Source: an uncultured Lysobacteraceae bacterium (lineage in GTDB: Bacteria > Pseudomonadota > Gammaproteobacteria > Xanthomonadales > Rhodanobacteraceae). From it: 6,511 bases of DNA. Shown in pieces: positions 1 to 5,398 of the stretch (the stretch's first letter is position 1; each line of letters begins with the position of its first letter). Both the position numbers and the translations under genes were made by a program. The notes under the pieces are model-generated. The model worked only from the letters and a program-made list of their open reading frames with translations. It was not told the origin of the DNA and did not search any database. The stretch covers positions 1 to 6,511 of the forward strand of contig CAMLSI010000314.1 in the NCBI GenBank assembly GCA_946482585.1, in the 5' to 3' direction.

Positions 1-1770
1 CATCGGTTCGTAGACCGCGCGGAACTGTTCCGGCTTCACGCTGCTCGCGACGATCGCGTCGATCTCCGCATCGCTGGGCCAGAGATCCTTGAGCGTGATC
101 GGCGTGCCGTCGGCCGCGTGGCCGAGCGCGTCCTTCTCGATGTCGAAGCGGATCGTGCCGGCGATCGCGTACGCGATCACGAGCGGCGGCGACGCAAGGA
201 AGGCCTGCTTCGCATACGGGTGTATGCGTCCGTCGAAATTGCGATTGCCCGAGAGCACCGCCGTCGCATACAGGTCCCGCTCGATGATTTCCTGCTGGAT
301 CGCCGGATCGAGCGCGCCGCTCATGCCGTTGCAGGTCGTGCACGCGAACGCGACGATGCCGAAGCCGAGCTTTTCGAGCTCGGACAGCAACCCGGCCTGT
401 TCCAGATACAGCTGCACTGCGCGCGAGCCCGGCGCGAGCGAGGTCTTGACCCAGGGCTTGCGCACGAGACCTCGCGCATTCGCATTGCGCGCGAGCAGCG
501 CGGCCGCGATCACGTTGCGCGGATTGGACGTGTTCGTGCAGCTCGTGATCGCGGCGATGATGACGGCGCCGTCCGGCATCAGGCCCTGCGCTTCCTGCGC
601 GCGCGCCTGTTCGAGACCGACCGCGATGCCGCGCTCGGCCAGCGCCGAGGTCGGCAGGCGCTTGTGCGGATTCGACGGGCCGGCCATGTTGCGCACGACC
701 GTCGACAGGTCGAAGTGCAGCGTGCGTTCGTATTCCGCGCCCGCGAGCGCGTCGGCCCAGAGACCTGCGGTCTTCGCATAGGTTTCGACGAGGCGCACCT
801 GTTCGTCGCCGCGGCCGGTAAGGCGCAGGTAGTCGAGCGTCTTGTCGTCGATGAAGAACATCGCCGCGGTCGCGCCGTATTCGGGTGCCATGTTCGAAAT
901 CGTCGCGCGGTCGCCGACACCGAGCGCGGCCGCGCCCTCGCCGCGGAATTCGAGGTAGGCGCCGACGACTTTCGACTGGCGCAGGAATTCGGTCAGCGCT
1001 AGCACGACGTCGGTCGCGGTGATGCCGGGCTGCGGCCTGCCCGCGAGTTCCACGCCGATAATGTCCGGCAGGCGCATCCACGACGCGCGGCCGAGCATCA
1101 CGTTCTCGGCTTCGAGGCCGCCGACGCCGACCGCGATCACGCCGAGCGCATCGACGTGCGGCGTGTGGCTGTCGGTGCCGACGCAGGTGTCCGGATACGC
1201 GACGCCGCCGTCGGCGTGGATCACCGGCGACATCTTCTCCAGATTGATCTGATGCATGATCCCGTTGCCCGGCGGAATCACGTCGACGTTCTTGAACGCG
1301 CGCTTGGTCCAGTCGATGAAGTGGAACCGGTCTTCGTTGCGGCGGTCTTCGATCGCGCGGTTCTTCGCGAACGCATTCGGGTCGTAGCCGCCGCATTCCA
1401 CCGCGAGCGAATGATCGACGATGAGCTGCACCGGCACGACCGGGTTCACCTTCGCCGGATCGCCGCCCTGGTCGGCGATCGCATCGCGCAGGCCGGCGAG
1501 ATCGACGAGCGCGGTCTGGCCGAGGATGTCGTGGCAGACCACGCGCGCGGGAAACCACGGGAAATCGCGGTCGCGGCGACGCTCGACGAGCTGCGTCAGC
1601 GAGGCGGAGAGAATCGCCGGATCGGCGCGGCGCACGAGATTTTCCGCGTGCACGCGCGCGGTGTACGGCAGTCCGGCGTAGGCGCCCGGACGGATCGCGT
1701 CGACGGCTTCGCGCGCGTCGAAATAGTCGAGGGACGTGCCGGCGAGCGGCTTGCGATGGGCTGTGTTCAT
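1..1770 (-). CDS. acnD: Fe/S-dependent 2-methylcitrate dehydratase AcnD (partial, C-terminus beyond window)
   Basis: This cytoplasmic aconitase-family enzyme dehydrates 2-methylcitrate to a methylaconitate, which in the known pathway the isomerase PrpF passes on. It is a step of the methylcitrate cycle that oxidises propionyl-CoA. My translation of the minus strand from ATG at 1770 begins MNTAHRKPLAGTSLDYFDAR and stays open for 590 codons to the window edge; the family is about 860-870 residues, so the C-terminal swivel domain is missing. The segments FPARVVCHDILGQTALVDLA and YPDTCVGTDSHTPHVDALG (residues ~190-210) are AcnD-like rather than AcnA-like. The [4Fe-4S] ligands are visible: Cys411 in SCTNTSNP, and Cys477 and Cys480 in CTTCNG. 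The start follows the family N-terminus; no clear Shine-Dalgarno precedes it, and an in-frame GTG at 1818 is a less likely alternative. The gene is divergent from the HTH-citrate synthase gene. A plain aconitase is the alternative call, judged unlikely. Confidence 0.94.
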   Translation of the reverse strand, partial: MNTAHRKPLAGTSLDYFDAREAVDAIRPGAYAGLPYTARVHAENLVRRADPAILSASLTQLVERRRDRDFPWFPARVVCHDILGQTALVDLAGLRDAIADQGGDPAKVNPVVPVQLIVDHSLAVECGGYDPNAFAKNRAIEDRRNEDRFHFIDWTKRAFKNVDVIPPGNGIMHQINLEKMSPVIHADGGVAYPDTCVGTDSHTPHVDALGVIAVGVGGLEAENVMLGRASWMRLPDIIGVELAGRPQPGITATDVVLALTEFLRQSKVVGAYLEFRGEGAAALGVGDRATISNMAPEYGATAAMFFIDDKTLDYLRLTGRGDEQVRLVETYAKTAGLWADALAGAEYERTLHFDLSTVVRNMAGPSNPHKRLPTSALAERGIAVGLEQARAQEAQGLMPDGAVIIAAITSCTNTSNPRNVIAAALLARNANARGLVRKPWVKTSLAPGSRAVQLYLEQAGLLSELEKLGFGIVAFACTTCNGMSGALDPAIQQEIIERDLYATAVLSGNRNFDGRIHPYAKQAFLASPPLVIAYAIAGTIRFDIEKDALGHAADGTPITLKDLWPSDAEIDAIVASSVKPEQFRAVYEPM

Positions 1771-1822
1771 GGCTGGCGGGATCGTCTGCGAGAAGAGGCT
1801 GGCCTGAGGAGACGGCACGGTC

Positions 1823-1839
1823 CGCGAGCATAGCTCGCG
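1823..1839. repeat. Perfect 7-bp inverted repeat, possible hairpin in the acnD leader
   Basis: The arms CGCGAGC (1823-1829) and GCTCGCG (1833-1839) flank a 3-base centre, ATA. It lies 52 bp upstream of the acnD start codon, so it would fall in the 5' untranslated leader if transcription starts near the palindrome cluster. No T-run follows on either strand, so it is not a standard intrinsic terminator. It could be a leader hairpin, a protein-binding site, or a chance pairing in GC-rich DNA. Confidence 0.4.
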
Positions 1840-1900
1840 CGGACGACCGCAACCGGCGCGCGCGAGGAGCGCGCGGCACGAGACGCAATCTGGCATCCTG

Positions 1901-1934
1901 CAATGCATTGATCAATCTTGATCGATACGATCAA
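1901..1934. promoter_or_regulatory. Cluster of three palindromes, candidate operator
   Basis: Three symmetric elements are packed into 34 bp. CAATGCATTG (1901-1910) is a perfect 10-bp palindrome. ATTGATCAAT (1907-1916) is another and overlaps the first. TTGATCG-ATA-CGATCAA (1918-1934) is a perfect 7-3-7 inverted repeat. The hexamer TTGATC recurs in the same orientation at 1908 and 1918, one helical turn apart, which suits cooperative binding of a dimer. The cluster is AT-rich against very GC-rich surroundings and ends 9 bp before the ATG of the HTH-citrate synthase gene. The likely ligand is that gene's own product, with autoregulation and control of acnD. The symmetry is seen directly; the binding protein is inferred. 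Confidence 0.5.
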
Positions 1935-1943
1935 CGTGTTCGC

Positions 1944-3131
1944 ATGGATACCGACCTGATCCCTGCCGCCGAAGCCTGCCGCCTCCTCGGTGTCAGCGCG
2001 GCCACGCTGTACGCCTACGTGAGTCGCGGCCTGCTTCAGTCACGCCCGGGCCCGGACCATCGCAGCCGCTATTACCGGCGCCGCGAGGTCGAACGGCTCG
2101 CGCAGAATCGCCGGGCCGGACGCGGCGCAGCGCGCGGCGCGGCGCAAAGCCTCGACCGCGGCCTGCCCGTGCTCGACACGCAGATCTCGCTGATCCGTGC
2201 CGACGGTCCGTACTACCGCGGCCGTTCGGCGATCGCCGCCGTGCACGCCGGCGCGACGCTCGAAGACATTGCGCGCGCGCTCTGGGACTGCGGGCGCGAG
2301 GATCCGTTCGCGGCGAGCCCGGCCGCGGATTGGCCTGCGAGCGTCGAATCGCTGATCGGCGATGCGAACGTACCGCCGCTCGAACGCGCGCTCGCGGCGA
2401 TCCCGCTGCTGAGCCTGTCCGTGCGTCATTCCTTCACGTCCTCCCCCCCTGCGCGCCGCGAAACCGCGGCGCAGCTGCTCCGCCAGAACGCGGCCCTGCT
2501 GATCGGCAGCCCGCCGTCGTCGCGGCCCGTCCACGAAGTCCTCGCCGACGCATGGCATCCGCGCGACCTGCGTTTCGCCGACCTCGTACGCGCAACGCTC
2601 GTGCTCTGTGCCGAACACGAGCTCAACGTCTCCGCGTTCGCCGCGCGTGTCGTCGCCTCGACCGGCGCGCACCTGCATGCGACGGTCTGCAGCGGACTCG
2701 CCGCGCTGACCGGACCGCGCCACGGCGGCGCGGCGGCGCGCGCGTACGCGTTGCTCGGCGACGGTATCGATGCGCTCGACCGGCGCTGGCAGCGCGGCGA
2801 CGACCTGCCCGGCTTCGGCCACGCGTTGTATCCGCACGGCGATCCTCGCGCGACGGAATTGCTGTCGCGACTGCGCGGCCGCCATGCGCGCAGCGCGGCG
2901 CTGCGCGCGATCGATGCGCTGATCGCGCGCGCCGAAGCGCTGAGCGGGCTGCGCCCGAATCTCGATCTCGCGCTCGCGGCGATCTGCCGCCTGCACCGGC
3001 TTCCGGTCGGCGCCGCGCTCGTGCTGTTCGCGGCGGGACGGCTCGCGGGTTGGCTGGCGCACGCGCTCGAACAACAGGAACACGGCCGCTTGATCCGGCC
3101 GCGCGCACACTACTCCGGTACGCTGACCTGA
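1944..3131 (+). CDS. MerR/excisionase-like helix-turn-helix fused to a citrate-synthase domain, putative metabolite-sensing regulator
   Basis: This 395-residue protein has two parts. Residues ~4-52 (LIPAAEACRLLGVSAATLYA, then a Gly-containing wing and a basic stretch) form a MerR/HTH_17-type DNA-binding domain. After a short Ala/Arg-rich linker, residues ~70-392 match the citrate synthase family. Its N-terminal strand motif is ADGPYYRGRSA. The catalytic positions are kept: His260 in LTGPRHGGA, His293 in PGFGHALYPHGDPRA and Asp341 in PNLDLA; the CoA/substrate-site RPRAHYSG is at 385-392. The usual tyrosine/serine/glycine after the Asp is replaced by an Ala/Leu stretch, and the spacing between the two histidines (33) is shorter than normal. 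It may still condense acyl-CoA with oxaloacetate, or only bind them as signals. ATG at 1944 was chosen because the HTH begins right there; an upstream in-frame TTG at 1908 would put the operator inside the gene. No clear Shine-Dalgarno is present. The SRPBCC gene follows in the same operon, and acnD is divergent. HTH-citrate synthase fusions are known from genome annotation; I know of no established function. Confidence 0.88.
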   Translation: MDTDLIPAAEACRLLGVSAATLYAYVSRGLLQSRPGPDHRSRYYRRREVERLAQNRRAGRGAARGAAQSLDRGLPVLDTQISLIRADGPYYRGRSAIAAVHAGATLEDIARALWDCGREDPFAASPAADWPASVESLIGDANVPPLERALAAIPLLSLSVRHSFTSSPPARRETAAQLLRQNAALLIGSPPSSRPVHEVLADAWHPRDLRFADLVRATLVLCAEHELNVSAFAARVVASTGAHLHATVCSGLAALTGPRHGGAAARAYALLGDGIDALDRRWQRGDDLPGFGHALYPHGDPRATELLSRLRGRHARSAALRAIDALIARAEALSGLRPNLDLALAAICRLHRLPVGAALVLFAAGRLAGWLAHALEQQEHGRLIRPRAHYSGTLT

Positions 3132-3145
3132 GTCCGGTTCCCGGC

Positions 3146-3152
3146 AGAGGAG
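3146..3152 (+). promoter_or_regulatory. Ribosome binding site of the SRPBCC gene
   Basis: AGAGGAG lies 6 bases before the ATG at 3159, a near-ideal Shine-Dalgarno that fixes this start. It sits inside the 27-bp gap after the upstream stop codon, which leaves little room for a separate promoter and supports co-transcription. Confidence 0.8.
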
Positions 3153-3158
3153 CACGTC

Positions 3159-3971
3159 ATGCCCGTCAAATACGATCCTTGCACCGATCGACGGTGGGTA
3201 GAAATGGAATTCACCGCTTCCGCTGCCGCCGACGAACTCTGGCGGGTGCTCGCGACGGGACCCGGCTACACGGCGTGGTTCACGCGCTGCGAGATCGCGG
3301 GGCACGTCGGCGGCCGATTGCATTTCGATTTCGGTGCGAACGGCAGCTCCACCGGCGAAGTCACGGCCTGGGAACCGCCGCTGCGCTTCGGCTACGTCGA
3401 GCGCGAATGGGCCGAAGGCGCGCCGCCGGTCGAAACCGAGATCATGCTGACCGCGTGCGGCAACGGGCGGCACCTCGTGCGCATGACGCATTCGCTCGTT
3501 GCCACGTGCGACGCCTGGGACAGCGCGCTCGAAGGCTTCGAAGCGGGCTGGCCCCCGTTCTTCGAGGTGCTGCGGCTCTATCTCGCGCATTCCGCGGGCG
3601 AGCCCGCCGCGTTCGCATCCGTCATGCGCCCGTCGGCGGCCGAGCAGGCGCCTCTCTGGCGCCGGCTGCTCGAAGGCCTGCAGATCGATCGTGCCGACGT
3701 CGGCGCGCACGCAACCTTGCCGTTCGCGTCGCCCGAAGGGCTCGTCGAAATCGTGCGCCAGGACATGCGGCAGCGCTACGCGATCGTGCGCACGCCCGTG
3801 CCGGATCCGCAGATCGTGCTGCTCGGCACGTTCGCCCGCGACGGCATGACCAACGCGAGCATCGCGCACTATTGCTACGGGCCCGACGCAGAAGCTGCCG
3901 CCGCGACCGCGCAGCGTTACTGGGAGGACTGGTTCGAACGCAACCTCCCGGCAACCGCAGCCGTGGCATAG
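3159..3971 (+). CDS. SRPBCC (AHSA1/START-like) domain protein
   Basis: This is a 270-residue, probably cytoplasmic protein with no signal peptide or membrane segment. Residues ~12-150 form a typical SRPBCC/AHSA1 half: a first strand (WVEMEFTASAAADELWRVLA), then GPGYTAWFTRCEI, VGGRLHFDFG, a VTAWEPPLRFGYV strand, and a long closing helix with GWPPFFEVLRLYLAH. Residues ~150-270 form a second, more divergent part ending in a YWEDWFERN helix, and may be a second, degenerate copy of the fold. The family encloses a hydrophobic cavity that binds small ligands; the ligand here cannot be read from sequence. I recall similar two-part proteins of about 250-280 residues, mostly uncharacterised. It lies 27 bp downstream of the HTH-citrate synthase gene, so the two are probably one transcript, and its stop is 3 bp from the stop of the convergent secreted-protein gene. 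The fold is confident; the function is unknown. Confidence 0.87.
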   Translation: MPVKYDPCTDRRWVEMEFTASAAADELWRVLATGPGYTAWFTRCEIAGHVGGRLHFDFGANGSSTGEVTAWEPPLRFGYVEREWAEGAPPVETEIMLTACGNGRHLVRMTHSLVATCDAWDSALEGFEAGWPPFFEVLRLYLAHSAGEPAAFASVMRPSAAEQAPLWRRLLEGLQIDRADVGAHATLPFASPEGLVEIVRQDMRQRYAIVRTPVPDPQIVLLGTFARDGMTNASIAHYCYGPDAEAAAATAQRYWEDWFERNLPATAAVA

Positions 3972-3974
3972 CGC

Positions 3975-5225
3975 TCAGATCGGAATCACGAGCTGGAAGC
4001 CGCCGTAGAAGATGCGGTCGCCGGCCGGCGGAGCCGAGCAGGTATTCGCCTCGAGGCGAAAGGTATACAGGTTGCAGCCCTGTCCCGCATCGACCTCGCT
4101 GACGACGACGCTGAATGGCTGATTCGCGGCGAGCCTGCGCGAGAATGCGATGCTGGCGATCGTGCTGTAGCCGCTGTCGCCGAGATGCCCGGTGTTCGGC
4201 GTCGCCGGGTTGTAGTTACCGTAGAGCGCGATCTGCGTCTGGTTGCCGCCGCACTGGGTGAAGTCGGCCGTCACGGTCAGACAGACCGGCTGCGAGGAGA
4301 TCGCCGGAAAGTCGTGACGATCGCGGCGCACCGGCGTCGTGTTCTCGAGGATGGCGGTCTTCGGCGGCTGCGTGCAGAGCGACGGCTTGCCGTCACGCTT
4401 GATGCGGCCGGCCTGCTGCACGTCGCCGATATTGAGCGAGCCCGTGCGCGTCGCCGTGAAGTAGCAGGTATCGGCAACCGGAGCGGTCGTGATGTCGAGG
4501 CACCAGCCGTCGGAGATCGTGCCGCTGGCCTGCGGATCCAGTCCCGAGTACTGCGCGGCCCACAGACGCCAGGTACCGTTCGGATTCGTGCCCTTCAGCG
4601 AGGACAGCATCTGCTGCACCGTCGTCGTCGGCGCGGGCGCCGGCAGCGCCGATGCGGCGAATACGCGCGGCAGATAACGGTTGGTGCGCGTCGGCACGGT
4701 CGTCGCGAGGGCCAGGTCGCCGCTTTCCGGGAACGCATAGACCTGCGCGTCGTCGGCGAAGGTCCAGTCGGCGTTGAACACCGACGGCAGCGGCGCATCG
4801 TCGATGTCGAAGCCGCTGCCGGTGAGTCCGACGAGCTGCCCGCCCGGATGCTGCACGCGCGCCGTGATGCGCGAAGTATTGCTGTGCGTCACGTCGAGCA
4901 CCTGGACCCTGACGTCGGTGATCACGCCGGTGAGTCCCGACACGGCGATGTCGCTCGGATACAGCGACGCCGCGCCCGTGCCCAGCAATTGCAGCGGCGT
5001 TCCGTTGCAAAAGCGCGCGGTGGTTTCGAGCGCTTTGTCGATGCCGCAGATCGGAGCCGCCTGCGTCGGCGCCGTCACCGGCGCCGCGGCGAGATCCATG
5101 AGGCGGGTCGTCTCGGCGGAGATGGCCGGCGGCGATGCGGGATCATCCGTCTGGTACGACGGTTCGGCAGCGGCAGCGGCAGCGGCGACACTCAACAGCG
5201 ACGACAGAACGACGGCACGGCGCAT
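3975..5225 (-). CDS. Secreted protein with P-domain (proprotein convertase type) and a C-terminal PPC-like beta domain
   Basis: This 416-residue exported protein has no recognisable catalytic domain. Residues 1-20 are a Sec signal peptide (RR, then a Leu/Val/Ala core ending in seven alanines) with likely cleavage at AAA|EP. Residues ~86-246 resemble the P/Homo-B domain that accompanies subtilisin-like proteases: SGLTGVITDVRVQVLDVTHS, a HPGGQLVGL turn, and NPNGTWRLWAAQYSG followed by SGTISDGWCLDIT. Residues ~250-397 form a second beta-rich unit (PVCLTVTADF, FSVVVSEVDAGQGCNLYTF) like pre-peptidase C-terminal (PPC) domains. Nine cysteines (60, 73, 242, 254, 284, 315, 325, 384, 396) suit disulfides outside the cytoplasm. 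The tail reads DRIFYGGFQLVIPI. The start at 5225 is backed by a good Shine-Dalgarno. The gene is convergent with the SRPBCC gene and divergent from the membrane-protein gene. It may be an adhesin, an accessory or inhibitor module, or a structural surface protein; the role is not known. Confidence 0.82.
   Translation of the reverse strand: MRRAVVLSSLLSVAAAAAAAEPSYQTDDPASPPAISAETTRLMDLAAAPVTAPTQAAPICGIDKALETTARFCNGTPLQLLGTGAASLYPSDIAVSGLTGVITDVRVQVLDVTHSNTSRITARVQHPGGQLVGLTGSGFDIDDAPLPSVFNADWTFADDAQVYAFPESGDLALATTVPTRTNRYLPRVFAASALPAPAPTTTVQQMLSSLKGTNPNGTWRLWAAQYSGLDPQASGTISDGWCLDITTAPVADTCYFTATRTGSLNIGDVQQAGRIKRDGKPSLCTQPPKTAILENTTPVRRDRHDFPAISSQPVCLTVTADFTQCGGNQTQIALYGNYNPATPNTGHLGDSGYSTIASIAFSRRLAANQPFSVVVSEVDAGQGCNLYTFRLEANTCSAPPAGDRIFYGGFQLVIPI
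5165..5182. repeat. Three tandem CGGCAG hexamers inside the signal peptide
   Basis: Three exact 6-bp repeats plus a partial fourth encode the alanine run just before the predicted signal-peptidase site of the secreted P-domain protein. Gain or loss of one unit would add or remove two alanines without a frameshift. Confidence 0.7.
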
Positions 5226-5398
5226 GACGGACTCCCCTGGACATGCCTCGACATACGGAGAGTGCCTGGCGCAGGGATCATGACCATTTCCGCACGAGGC
5301 AGGAACTCATCACTCCGCGGCCCGGCTTCCACTCCGACGATTTCCGAATCACGATTCCGTCCATTGCACATCTTGCCGCCTGCCAGCACCCTAACCCC
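5226..5398. promoter_or_regulatory. Divergent intergenic region between the P-domain gene and the DUF4010 gene
   Basis: These 173 bp separate two divergent genes and should contain both promoters. The only structured element I can point to is GAATC-AC-GATTC at 5346-5357, set between the near-repeats CGATTTCCG (5338-5346) and CGATTCCG (5352-5359). I could not identify convincing -35/-10 pairs on either strand. No small gene is supported here. Confidence 0.5.
5232..5238 (-). promoter_or_regulatory. Ribosome binding site of the P-domain gene
   Basis: On the minus strand, AGGGGAG stands 6 bases before the ATG at 5225. This is a strong Shine-Dalgarno match at ideal spacing and fixes the start of the secreted-protein gene. 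Confidence 0.8.

Larger units (their letters stand above)
1771..1943. promoter_or_regulatory. Divergent intergenic region between acnD and the HTH-citrate synthase gene
   Basis: This 173-bp gap must hold the promoters of both divergent genes. It contains a 7-bp-arm hairpin near the acnD side and a palindrome cluster near the other gene. On the acnD strand, TTGATC (complement of 1910-1915) lies 17 bp before CAGATT (complement of 1887-1892), a weak sigma70-like pair. I found no convincing -10 box for the plus-strand gene. Neither start codon has a good Shine-Dalgarno. The promoter assignments are inference. Confidence 0.6.

Noticed and set aside
118..1833. Several plus-strand open frames opposite acnD
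   Set aside because: The minus-strand frame gives a complete aconitase-family sequence with all iron-sulfur cysteines; the plus-strand products are basic and without motifs.
1908..1943. TTG at 1908 as the start of the HTH-citrate synthase gene
   Set aside because: It would add 12 residues encoded by the palindrome cluster; the HTH domain begins at the ATG at 1944, and no ribosome binding site supports the TTG.
155..2245. Repeated GCGATCGC octamers (HIP1-like)
   Set aside because: They fall within coding sequence as frequent Ala-Ile/Ala-Asp type codon pairs in GC-rich genes and show no regular spacing.
2040..3869. A 609-codon open frame on the minus strand across the HTH-citrate synthase and SRPBCC genes
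   Set aside because: Its product is a low-complexity Arg/Ala/Gly-rich string with no domain, and it spans two well-recognised genes on the other strand. Long antisense frames are expected at this GC content.
2330..4102. A 590-codon plus-strand frame in another register over the same genes
   Set aside because: Arg/Ala-rich translation with no recognisable motif; it crosses two genuine genes and their stop codons, as out-of-frame GC-rich shadows do.
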